The position numbers and the translations under genes were made by a program. Shown piece after piece: positions 1 through 7,301 of a DNA stretch of 10,521 nt (its first letter is position 1; each line of letters begins with the position of its first letter). The stretch comes from Candidatus Pullichristensenella stercoripullorum (GTDB lineage: Bacteria > Bacillota > Clostridia > Christensenellales > Aristaeellaceae), in assembly GCA_018712885.1 (NCBI GenBank), contig DVGE01000057.1, forward strand, positions 1-10,521. The letters run 5' to 3'. The notes below the pieces were generated by a model. It made no database searches. It was given only the letters and a program-made list of their open reading frames with translations, and was not told where the DNA came from.

Positions 1-791
1 ACCTCGGGCGGGTTCTTGTCCCAGCCGAGGGTGATGTTCTCATCCACCCATTTCATGGCGCGCTCGAACTCGTCGTGGTCGTAGATGCCCTCGTTCCAGC
101 GGCGGATGATCTCGGACATGTCCACGGACTCGTAGCGCATGCCCAGGTATTTTTCAAACAGCTCGGGGTTGGGCGTGGAACCGGCGATGCCCATGGCGAT
201 GGCGCCCAGCGCCATGTAGGACTTGCCGCGCATCTCCGCCACCGCCAGGCCGGCCTTGGCAAACCGCAGCAGCTTTTCCTTGACGTCGTCGGGAATGGTG
301 TAATCGCCGATGTCCTTTACGTCATGGCCGTAGATGCCGAACGCCGGCAGACCCTTCTGCGCGTGCGCGGCCAGCACCGCCGCCAGATACACCGCGCCGG
401 GGCGCTCCGTGCCGTTGAAGCCCCAGACAGCCTTGGGGGTGAGGGGGTCCATGTCCATGGTCTCAGAGCCGTAGCACCAGCAGGGGGTCACGCTGATAGA
501 CACGCCCACGTTCTCCCGCGCGAACTTCTCCGCGCAGTCCGCCGCCTCTTTGAAGCCGCCGATGGTGGTGTCGGCGATGACGCACTCCACGGGCAGTCCG
601 CAGCTGTAGCGCAGATTCGCCTCGAGGAAGTCCTTGGCAGCTTTGGCAAGGCCCATGGTCTGATCTTCCAGACCTTCGCGAACACCCTTGCGGCGCCCGT
701 CGATGATGGGGCGGATGCCGATCTTCGGCAGCGAGCCGCACAGGCGGTTGACCGGTTTCGTCATGGGGATGGACTTCGGGTTTGCCTTCAT
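1..791 (-). CDS. fucI: L-fucose isomerase, N-terminal 263 residues (cut by window edge)
   Basis: FucI interconverts L-fucose and L-fuculose (also D-arabinose and D-ribulose) in the cytoplasm, the first step of fucose breakdown, using Mn2+. The visible protein closely resembles the N-terminal part of E. coli FucI as I remember it: LPKIGIRPIIDGRRKGVRE at residues 21-39, VECVIADTTIGG near 68-79, VTPCWCYGSETMDMDP at 101-116, VWGFNGTERPGAVYLAA at 122-138, and a GKSYMALG segment near 189-196. The metal-binding Glu, Asp and His of the family lie further downstream and are outside the window, so catalytic competence cannot be judged. The ATG at 791-789 is chosen because AAGGAGGT (806-799 on the minus strand) sits 7 bases upstream. 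The gene has a short N-terminal extension (about 17 residues) before the LPKIGIRP block compared with the E. coli protein. It is transcribed away from the neighbouring operon, from the promoter at 831-859. The family call is very secure. Confidence 0.96.
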   Translation of the reverse strand, partial: MKANPKSIPMTKPVNRLCGSLPKIGIRPIIDGRRKGVREGLEDQTMGLAKAAKDFLEANLRYSCGLPVECVIADTTIGGFKEAADCAEKFARENVGVSISVTPCWCYGSETMDMDPLTPKAVWGFNGTERPGAVYLAAVLAAHAQKGLPAFGIYGHDVKDIGDYTIPDDVKEKLLRFAKAGLAVAEMRGKSYMALGAIAMGIAGSTPNPELFEKYLGMRYESVDMSEIIRRWNEGIYDHDEFERAMKWVDENITLGWDKNPPE

Positions 792-830
792 GATGTCTAC
801 CTCCTTGAAAATTCTGTTAAAGTCACCTTC

Positions 831-859
831 ATTATATAACCGATCGCGTCGAATGGCAA
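831..859 (-). promoter_or_regulatory. Promoter of fucI (TTGCCA-17-TATAAT)
   Basis: Read on the minus strand, TTGCCA (859-854) and TATAAT (836-831) are separated by 17 bases, a near-consensus sigma-A-type promoter. The expected start point is near 824, giving a leader of about 33 bases with the ribosome site at 806-799. No stem-loop leader is visible, so control would have to act on the promoter itself. Confidence 0.8.
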
Positions 860-868
860 GCGGTTTTC

Positions 869-928
869 GCAAAATGATGTGATGAAAATTTTGCAGAGCG
901 GCAAAATTATGCACAGAAGTCATGCAAA
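869..928. promoter_or_regulatory. Candidate operator: GCAAAAT repeats with an 8-bp inverted repeat
   Basis: GCAAAAT occurs at 869-875 and 901-907, its reverse complement at 888-894, and a truncated GCAAAA at 923-928. The central pair forms a perfect inverted repeat, AATTTTGC (887-894) and GCAAAATT (901-908), with a 6-base spacer. The cluster begins about 10 bases upstream of the fucI -35 box and lies about 65 or more bases upstream of the opposite promoter at 992. That position would suit an activator or repressor of fucI. The repeats are seen directly; regulator binding is inference and the regulator is unknown. AT-rich words stand out in this GC-rich sequence, but chance is not excluded. 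Confidence 0.4.
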
Positions 929-991
929 ACGGCGTTTCGCCGCGTCCGCGCGCCCGCCCCGCCGCGCAAGCCCCCCGCGGCCCCGTCCGGC

Positions 992-1020
992 TTGACAGAA
1001 GCGGGCCGTCTTGCTATAAT
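992..1020 (+). promoter_or_regulatory. Consensus promoter of the CNNM-CapA operon (TTGACA-17-TATAAT)
   Basis: TTGACA (992-997) and TATAAT (1015-1020) are both exact consensus, with a 17-base spacer and an extended -10 TG at 1012-1013. Transcription should start near 1027, about 28 bases before the TTG start codon at 1055. Such a strong promoter suggests high constitutive expression. It is the only clear promoter I see for the four genes that follow, which supports reading them as one operon. Confidence 0.9.
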
Positions 1021-1054
1021 ATCAGCCATAACATACCAAAAGGGGGAATCTGCC

Positions 1055-2413
1055 TTGGGCCCAATCGCGGGTCAAATACTGTTGCAATTCGTCTTCATCG
1101 CCATCAACGCCATTTTCGCGGCGACGGAGATCGCCCTCATCTCTCTGAATGAAAACAAGCTCCGGCGCGAGGCGGACGCGGGCGACAAGCGCGCGGCGCA
1201 GATGCTGAAGATCGCCGAAACGCCGACTACCTTCCTTTCCACCATCCAGATCGCCATCACGCTGTCCGGCTTTCTCGGCGCTGCCTTCGGCGCGGACAAC
1301 TTCGCCGAGCGCATCACCGATTATTTCGTCAATACCGTAGGCGTCACTGCCATTCCCGCCTCGACCATCAACACGCTTTCGGTCGTGGTCGTCACCATCG
1401 TCATCTCCTACTTCACGCTGGTGCTTGGCGAACTCGTCCCCAAGCGCGTGGCGATGAAGAAGTCCGAGCAGATCGCGCGCGCCATCTGCGGCTTCATCAG
1501 CGGCATGTCGAAGATATGCAAGCCCGTCATCTGGCTGCTGACCAAGTCCACCAACGGCGTCCTGCGCCTGATGCACATCAGCCCCGAAGATGAAGAAGAA
1601 GAGGTCTCCGAGGAGGAGATCCGCTACATGGTGGATGTCGGCGAGGAAAAGGGCACCATCGAGACCAGCGAGCGGGACATGATCGAGAACATCTTCGAGT
1701 TCAATAACATCACCGCCGAGGACGTCATGGTGCACCGCACCGACATGCGCTTTATCTGGATGGACTCCACCCACGACGAGATCATTGAGACCATCCGCTC
1801 AAGCGGCCTTTCCCGCTTTCCCGTCATCGGCGAGGACGCGGACGACGTCAAGGGTCTGCTCATCGCCCGCGACTACCTGCTCAACGAGGAGCGCGCTGAA
1901 AAGCAGACGCTCGAAGCGCTCATCCGCCCGGCCTACTTCGTGCCCGAGAGCGTGCGCGCGGACGTGCTTTTCCGCAACATGCAGATCAAGAAGGTCCACA
2001 TGGCCATCGTCGTCGATGAATACGGCGGCACCAGCGGCCTTGTGACCATGGAAGACCTGCTGGAGGAGATCGTCGGCAATATCTACGACGAGACCGACCC
2101 TTTGGAAGCCCGCGAGATCACCGAGCTGGAACCGGGCGTGTTCCGCGTGGCCGGCCATTGCGACCTGGACGCCCTGCGCGAACGCCTCGGCGTGGACATC
2201 CCCGAAAACGACGAGATCGACACCCTGAGCGGCCTCATCATCAACGAGCTTTCCAACGTGCCCGAGGACGGCAGCACCTTCGACATCGACCTGTGCGGCA
2301 TGCACGTACACGTCGATGAGGTGCGCGACCGCCGCGTGGAGTGGACCACCGTGCGCCTCCCCGCAAAGGACGAGGCGGCGGAAGAAGCGCCTTCGGCGGC
2401 GAAGGAGGACTGA
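1055..2413 (+). CDS. CNNM/CBS/CorC-HlyC family membrane protein (hemolysin family, UPF0053)
   Basis: This 452-residue protein has the full family architecture. An N-terminal CNNM transmembrane domain covers about residues 1-175, with hydrophobic stretches near 8-30, 60-80 and 105-127, the FAATEIALIS motif at 21-30 and LGELVPKR at 124-131. A CBS-domain pair follows (about 220-345), including DEYGGTSGLVTMEDLLEEIV at 321-340, and then a CorC/HlyC transporter-associated domain (about 357-435). The tail is acidic and alanine-rich. Family members act in the cytoplasmic membrane and have been linked to Mg2+ or Co2+ efflux and Mg2+ homeostasis; the older name hemolysin is misleading. The CBS pair may sense adenine nucleotides. 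The TTG at 1055 is chosen because AAAAGGGGG (1038-1046) lies 8 bases upstream and the start falls just after the predicted transcription start; an upstream in-frame TTG at 992 is the promoter -35 box itself. The substrate cannot be read from sequence. Confidence 0.93.
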   Translation: MGPIAGQILLQFVFIAINAIFAATEIALISLNENKLRREADAGDKRAAQMLKIAETPTTFLSTIQIAITLSGFLGAAFGADNFAERITDYFVNTVGVTAIPASTINTLSVVVVTIVISYFTLVLGELVPKRVAMKKSEQIARAICGFISGMSKICKPVIWLLTKSTNGVLRLMHISPEDEEEEVSEEEIRYMVDVGEEKGTIETSERDMIENIFEFNNITAEDVMVHRTDMRFIWMDSTHDEIIETIRSSGLSRFPVIGEDADDVKGLLIARDYLLNEERAEKQTLEALIRPAYFVPESVRADVLFRNMQIKKVHMAIVVDEYGGTSGLVTMEDLLEEIVGNIYDETDPLEAREITELEPGVFRVAGHCDLDALRERLGVDIPENDEIDTLSGLIINELSNVPEDGSTFDIDLCGMHVHVDEVRDRRVEWTTVRLPAKDEAAEEAPSAAKED

Positions 2414-2414
2414 C

Positions 2415-3686
2415 ATGGCTTCCCCGCGCAAGCATAGCCAAAAACAGGACAGGCGGGCGGCGATCGTGTTTTGCACGGTCGTCGCCGTGCTGCTTTTGGC
2501 GCTGGCGCTGCTGCTTGGCTGGTTCTTCTTCCTCCGCTCCACGGGCGAGGACGCGCAGACCGCGCCCAGCCCTTCGCCCACCGTCGCCGCCGCTGTGCGC
2601 GCTGTGGATACGCCCGTTCCCGAGCCGACGGCCACGCCCTTTTCGCCCCGCACCGTCACCATCCGCGCCGTGGGCGATGTGATGATGCACGAGGCGCAGC
2701 TGGATGCCGCCGCCCGCCCCGGCGAGGGCTACGATTTCTCCCCGCAGTACGCGGACATCGCCCCCTCCCTGATGGCGGCGGACTACACCATCGCCAATCT
2801 GGAGACCACCGTGGGCCTGTACAGCGACCAGCCCTATTCGGGCTTTCCCATGTTCAACGCCCCGCCGGAGCTGCTCACAGCCCTGCGGGAGGCGGGCGTG
2901 GAATTCGTCACCATGGCCAACAACCACATCCTCGACCGCTTTTACGACGGCATGCTCCTCACCATGGACAACGTCGAGGCCGCGGGCCTTGCCTACGGCG
3001 GCGTCAACCGCTCCAAAGAAGAGCAACTGGAGCCGAACATCGTCGAGGTGGGCGGCGTCAAACTGGGCATGCTCTGCTACACGGATTACACCAACGGTCT
3101 GGAAAAGCGCAGCGACCCGCAGGCCCGCGAGTCCGGCGTCAACTACATCGAGGACGCGGACTTTGCCGCCGAAGTACAGAAGCTGCGCGAAGCCGGCGCG
3201 GACGCCGTCATCGCCTACATGCACTGGGGCCGCGAGTACCGCCGCGAAGCCAACGACGAACAGCGTGCCGTCACCGATCGCCTGCTCGCCGCCGGGGTGG
3301 ACGTCATCCTCGGCAGCCACCCGCACGTGGTGCAGCCCGCGGGCATGCGCGAGGTGACGCTGGCGGACGGCACGAAGCACGAGGCGCTCGTCGCCTACAG
3401 CCTCGGCAATTTCAACAGCGCCATGACCGACGAATACACCGATTCCGGCATCATCCTCGAATTCACCCTCGTCGAGCAGGAGGAAGGCGGCTTCAAGGTC
3501 GAAGACGCGGGCTTCGTGCCCACCTACTGCTGGGAAGTGGACGGCGTCTTTACCACCATCCCCGCCCTTCCTTACTACGACGAGGCCCCGGAGGGGATGT
3601 CGGATGCGCAGCACCAGCGCCTGCGCAAGAGCGTGGACGACGTGACCGCCCTCATGGGCGGGCGGCTTACCGTGCTGGAGACGTAG
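2415..3686 (+). CDS. CapA/PGA_cap family metallophosphatase-like protein, membrane-anchored
   Basis: This 423-residue protein has a basic N-terminus and one hydrophobic segment (about 15-40), likely a signal anchor. A Pro/Ser/Thr-rich linker (about 50-78) leads to an extracellular CapA domain. The family motifs appear in order: GDVMMH 87-92, NLE 128-130, ANNHILD 167-173, GGVN 194-197, MHWGREY 268-274, GSHPHVVQP 299-307 and YSLGNF 327-332. These carry the Asp, Glu, Asn and His residues expected of the calcineurin-like metal site, so the enzyme looks intact. CapA/PgsA proteins are tied to poly-gamma-glutamate capsule synthesis or export, but many homologues stand alone with unknown envelope roles. 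No pgsB or pgsC partner is present here, so a capsule role is doubtful. The ATG lies one base after the upstream stop codon, and its AAGGAGG (2402-2408) lies inside the upstream gene, 6 bases from the start, so the two genes are probably translationally coupled. Confidence 0.92.
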   Translation: MASPRKHSQKQDRRAAIVFCTVVAVLLLALALLLGWFFFLRSTGEDAQTAPSPSPTVAAAVRAVDTPVPEPTATPFSPRTVTIRAVGDVMMHEAQLDAAARPGEGYDFSPQYADIAPSLMAADYTIANLETTVGLYSDQPYSGFPMFNAPPELLTALREAGVEFVTMANNHILDRFYDGMLLTMDNVEAAGLAYGGVNRSKEEQLEPNIVEVGGVKLGMLCYTDYTNGLEKRSDPQARESGVNYIEDADFAAEVQKLREAGADAVIAYMHWGREYRREANDEQRAVTDRLLAAGVDVILGSHPHVVQPAGMREVTLADGTKHEALVAYSLGNFNSAMTDEYTDSGIILEFTLVEQEEGGFKVEDAGFVPTYCWEVDGVFTTIPALPYYDEAPEGMSDAQHQRLRKSVDDVTALMGGRLTVLET

Positions 3687-3727
3687 GGGCATGAGCCTTT
3701 ACATAGAAAACATTGGAGGAAGGGAAC

Positions 3728-4438
3728 ATGAAAAGGAAACTCACACTGTTGCTCGCCTGCCTCATGGCGCTGACCATGGCGCTGACCGGCGCGGCGGAAA
3801 GCCTCTCCCCGGTCGGCACCTGGACGCTCACCGGCGTGGAAGCCAATGGCGAGACGTACGACCCCGCCATGCTCGGCATGGAGATCACCATGACCCTCAA
3901 CGAGGACGGCACCGCCGAGATGGGCATGAGCGGCCTTGTGGAAGAGGGCGGTACGTGGAGCGTGGAGGGCGACGTTGTCACCGTGATCGACCCCGATGGC
4001 GAAGAAATGCCGATGACGCTGACCGAGGACGGCTCCCTGCGCGCGGAACAGGACGGCATGGGAATGATCTTCACCCTCTCCACCGGGGATGAAGGCCAGT
4101 CGGCCATAGGGGCTGCCGCGGAGGTGGCTGTACTCGAAGACGTCGCTCTGGAGGACTTCAACGGCGAATGGACAGCCACCCATGGTCTCGCCATGGGCAT
4201 AGAAGTGCCGCTGGAGACCCTCGGCCTTGCCATGGACGTCAGCATTGACAACGGCTACATCACCATCAGCGACGGCACGAACAGCGACATCGTCAAGGGC
4301 GAGCTGGCAGAAAACGCGCTGGTCGTCGAGGAGAGCGGCGTGCAAATGCCCTTCTACCTGCGCGAGGATGGCACCCTTTCCCTCGCCATGGAACAATCCG
4401 GCATGACCATCGAGATCATCTTCGAGCGCGCCGCCTGA
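3728..4438 (+). CDS. Secreted two-repeat beta-rich protein, lipocalin-like, function unknown (paralogue 1)
   Basis: This 236-residue protein starts with a clear signal peptide: MKRK followed by a hydrophobic core, with probable cleavage near GAA-ES at residues 21-25. The mature part is acidic, Met- and Gly-rich, and appears to contain two similar halves. Each opens with a G-x-W element (GTW 30-32, GEW 146-148) and ends with a matching block: TLTEDGSLRAEQDGMGMIF (98-116) and YLREDGTLSLAMEQSGMTIE (210-229). Alternating short strands and EDGT turns suggest beta-barrel folds like the small lipocalin-like domains found in many Firmicute exported proteins; that assignment is inference. I see no catalytic motif and no cell-wall sorting signal. 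The ATG at 3728 follows GGAGG (3715-3719) by 8 bases and begins 41 bases after the CapA gene. The next gene is a diverged paralogue with the same N-terminus, domain pattern and ERxA C-terminus. Confidence 0.82.
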   Translation: MKRKLTLLLACLMALTMALTGAAESLSPVGTWTLTGVEANGETYDPAMLGMEITMTLNEDGTAEMGMSGLVEEGGTWSVEGDVVTVIDPDGEEMPMTLTEDGSLRAEQDGMGMIFTLSTGDEGQSAIGAAAEVAVLEDVALEDFNGEWTATHGLAMGIEVPLETLGLAMDVSIDNGYITISDGTNSDIVKGELAENALVVEESGVQMPFYLREDGTLSLAMEQSGMTIEIIFERAA

Positions 4439-4453
4439 CGCGCCCCCGCCATT

Positions 4454-4486
4454 CATCCAGCCGCCGCCCCGCGCGACGGCTGGATG
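4454..4486 (+). terminator. Stem-loop between the two secreted paralogues (attenuator or processing site)
   Basis: CATCCAGCCG (4454-4463) and CGGCTGGATG (4477-4486) form a perfect 10-bp stem around a 13-base GC-rich loop. Only a weak CGCTTT follows, without a good U-tract, so this is at most a partial terminator. It could equally stabilise the 3' end of the upstream message and set unequal levels of the two paralogues. The ribosome site of the next gene starts about 12 bases downstream. Confidence 0.5.
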
Positions 4487-4511
4487 CGCTTTCCCGAAGG
4501 GAGGGAACGCC

Positions 4512-5345
4512 ATGAAACGAAAACTCGCGCTGTTGCTCACCTGCCTGCTGCTCGCCGCCCCGCTCTGCGCGGCGGAGGAAGCGCCGCTCACCGGCGCGTG
4601 GGTGCTGGAGAGCGTCTCGATGGAAGCCTCGCTGGAAGATGGATCGCTGGCCTTCGCCTACGACATCGCGGAAGGGGGCGGGGAAGTGAAACTGACCCTC
4701 GAGCCCGATGGCAGCGCTCATGTATCCGTCACCGAAGGCATACTGGACGCCGCGTCCCTGTCGTACCTTACGGGCTGGGAGGCGGACGCCGAGTCGTGGG
4801 CGATGGATGGGGAGAACGTCCTTGTCACCGCGCCCTCCGGCGCTGTGCTGACGCTCACGCCTGAGGAAGGCGCCCTCTGCGCCCGGCAGCAGGGCGCGAC
4901 ACTGCGCTTCGTGCGCCCGGAGGCGGTCACTTCCGTGGCCATCCGCACGGACGCGACGCTTGAGGACTTTGCCGGCTCGTGGACGGCGGTCAGCACCGAC
5001 ATGTTTGGCCTGGGAATGTCCACGGATATGCTCGGCATGTATATGTCCGCAGACATCGAGGGCAACGCCATCACCCTGAGGATCGCCGCTGACGACCCCG
5101 TCAACGAGACGCCGTCTTCATCCGTCGACGAGTACACAGGCACGCTGGAGGGAGGCGCGCTGATCGTAAAAACGGAACTTGAAGCGACGGCTGACGAGAT
5201 GCGCGGGGATGAACTGGTCGAGTCGGAGGACGCTGGCGTTACCGATCAGAAGACCTTCCGCCTGCGCGAAGACGGCCTCATGGTCATGACGTGGGCCGTG
5301 TCGGGCGATTTGGGTATGGACGTCACCTTCGAGCGCGTAGCCTGA
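4512..5345 (+). CDS. Secreted two-repeat beta-rich protein, lipocalin-like, function unknown (paralogue 2)
   Basis: This 277-residue protein has a signal peptide (MKRK, then a Leu/Ala core, with likely cleavage near residues 20-22) and the same two-half plan as the gene just upstream. Half 1 opens with GAW (28-30) and contains LTLTPEEGALCARQQGATLRF in the region 113-133. Half 2 opens with LEDFAGSW (150-157) and ends with FRLREDGLMVMT (249-260) and VTFERVA at the C-terminus. Shared anchors with paralogue 1 are MKRKL-LLL-CL, LEDF-G-WTA, LREDG and FER-A. It is longer mainly through a Ser/Glu/Asp-rich insertion in half 2 (about 195-247). Mature-chain Cys123 is unpaired. The ATG follows AGGGAGGG (4497-4504) with about 7 bases of spacing. 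The pair looks like a tandem duplication that has diverged. No enzyme motif is visible and the function is unknown; the lipocalin-like label is an inference. Confidence 0.8.
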   Translation: MKRKLALLLTCLLLAAPLCAAEEAPLTGAWVLESVSMEASLEDGSLAFAYDIAEGGGEVKLTLEPDGSAHVSVTEGILDAASLSYLTGWEADAESWAMDGENVLVTAPSGAVLTLTPEEGALCARQQGATLRFVRPEAVTSVAIRTDATLEDFAGSWTAVSTDMFGLGMSTDMLGMYMSADIEGNAITLRIAADDPVNETPSSSVDEYTGTLEGGALIVKTELEATADEMRGDELVESEDAGVTDQKTFRLREDGLMVMTWAVSGDLGMDVTFERVA

Positions 5346-5359
5346 CCTGTCCGCTCTAA

Positions 5360-5385
5360 CGCCCCGCTCCGGCGGGGCGGCTTTT
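5360..5385 (+). terminator. Intrinsic terminator of the CNNM-CapA operon
   Basis: An 8-bp GC stem, CGCCCCGC (5360-5367) with GCGGGGCG (5372-5379), closes a TCCG tetraloop and is followed by GC and then TTTT (5382-5385). It lies 14 bases after the stop codon of the last gene in the operon and before the guaB promoter, separating the two transcription units. Confidence 0.78.
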
Positions 5386-5422
5386 CCCCCGCGTGAACTT
5401 TTTGTTCTTTACCTTTCAGCGC

Positions 5423-5450
5423 TTGACACCTTTTCCGCAGGTGCTATACT
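5423..5450 (+). promoter_or_regulatory. Promoter of guaB (TTGACA-16-TATACT)
   Basis: TTGACA (5423-5428) is exact consensus and TATACT (5445-5450) is one base off. The spacer is 16 bases and carries an extended -10 TG at 5442-5443. Transcription is expected near 5457, leaving a leader of about 27 bases. That is too short for a purine riboswitch, so any purine control must act at the promoter. Confidence 0.85.
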
Positions 5451-5483
5451 TGTGAAAATACCATCAGAAATGGAGGCCTTGCT

Positions 5484-6935
<1,452 letters not shown>

Positions 6936-6948
6936 GGCTTCCTCCCCG

Positions 6949-6983
6949 AACCGCCGCGCCGCCCCGCGCCGCGCGGCGGTTTT
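6949..6983 (+). terminator. Intrinsic terminator of guaB
   Basis: AACCGCCGCGC (6949-6959) and GCGCGGCGGTT (6971-6981) make a perfect 11-bp stem with an 11-base loop; the T-run is TTTT at 6980-6983. It starts 14 bases after the guaB stop codon. The T-run is short, but the stem is very stable. Confidence 0.78.
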
Positions 6984-7014
6984 GCGTTCCGGCGAAAAAA
7001 ACCCGGAAGCGCGC

Positions 7015-7043
7015 TTGACATGTCCGCGCGGCTGTGGTATGCT
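7015..7043 (+). promoter_or_regulatory. Promoter of the T-box, aminotransferase and tyrS operon (TTGACA-17-TATGCT)
   Basis: TTGACA (7015-7020) and TATGCT (7038-7043) are spaced by 17 bases, with an extended -10 TG at 7035-7036. Transcription should begin near 7050, right at the 5' edge of the T-box leader, which supports both calls. Confidence 0.85.
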
Positions 7044-7049
7044 CTATCT

Positions 7050-7285
7050 TGACAACGCGATGATGAAGCCAAGTAGCGGGGATATGCCGGATCAAGAGAG
7101 CCTTCGGCCGGTGGAAGAAGGTGAAAGCGCCCCTGCGAATACCCTTCGGAGCGGCCCGGGCGAAACGCCAGTAGTCCGGGACGGCCCGCGCCCGTGAACG
7201 CGCCCCGAGACGCCGTGCGTTTTTTCTGCGGCAAACGGAAGTGGTACCGCGATCCGTCGCCTTCCTTTGGGAAGGCGATTTTTTT
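7050..7285 (+). promoter_or_regulatory. Tyrosine-type T-box riboswitch leader (specifier UAC)
   Basis: This leader binds uncharged tRNA and allows read-through when the matching amino acid is short. Conserved T-box parts appear in order. A GATGATGAAG basal strand (7059-7068) is followed by AAGTAG (7071-7076). AGAGAG (7095-7100) precedes an apical stem CCTTC/GAAGG (7101-7105 with 7117-7121) whose loop is the classic GGCCGGTGGAA. The specifier side reads GAA-TAC-CC (7137-7144), with GAAG (7065-7068) able to pair with CTTC (7144-7147) just below it. TAC (7140-7142) is a tyrosine codon. AGTAG then GACGG (about 7170-7183) mark the Stem II region. The T-box GTGGTACCGCG is at 7241-7251 inside an antiterminator stem ACGGA/TCCGT (7235-7239 with 7253-7257). 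The acceptor-pairing bases UGGU (7242-7245) match an ACCA 3' end, as expected for tRNA-Tyr with discriminator A. The downstream tyrS gene agrees. The secondary structure was drawn by eye. Confidence 0.93.
7256..7285 (+). terminator. T-box-controlled intrinsic terminator
   Basis: TCGCCTTCC (7257-7265) and GGAAGGCGA (7270-7278) form a perfect 9-bp stem with a TTTG loop, followed by seven T residues (7279-7285). The stem shares base 7257 (and 7256 by G-U wobble) with the antiterminator 3' arm, so the two folds compete. The aminotransferase ribosome site begins directly after the T-run, at 7288. Confidence 0.92.
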
Positions 7286-7301
7286 GATAAGGAGGCTTCC
7301 C

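Noticed and set aside
75..839. 254-codon open frame on the plus strand
   Set aside because: It is antisense to fucI, whose translation matches a known enzyme block by block; it also runs through the fucI promoter.
930..942. Small hairpin CGGCG-TTT-CGCCG in the fucI/CNNM intergenic region
   Set aside because: It has only 5 bp, no T-run, and lies outside both predicted transcripts; GC-rich DNA gives many such repeats by chance.
2241..3692. 483-codon open frame on the minus strand
   Set aside because: It is antisense to the CapA-family gene and the end of the CNNM gene; composition is biased and no domain is visible.
2471..3694. 407-codon open frame on the plus strand
   Set aside because: It is an out-of-frame reading of the CapA gene, extremely Arg/His/Gly-rich, and has no ribosome site.
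3728..3763. Possible lipoprotein signal (LLAC at residues 8-11) in the first secreted paralogue
   Set aside because: The hydrophobic stretch before the Cys would be only about 6 residues, too short for a lipoprotein signal. The hydrophobic core continues well past the Cys to a normal cleavage site near residues 21-25.
5457..5483. Possible purine riboswitch before guaB
   Set aside because: The predicted leader is only about 27 bases, with no conserved aptamer sequence, so there is no room for a riboswitch.
6982..7197. Small plus-strand ORF upstream of the aminotransferase
   Set aside because: It overlaps the promoter and the T-box Stem I and II region, and has no ribosome site at a sensible start. 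The RNA structure explains the sequence.
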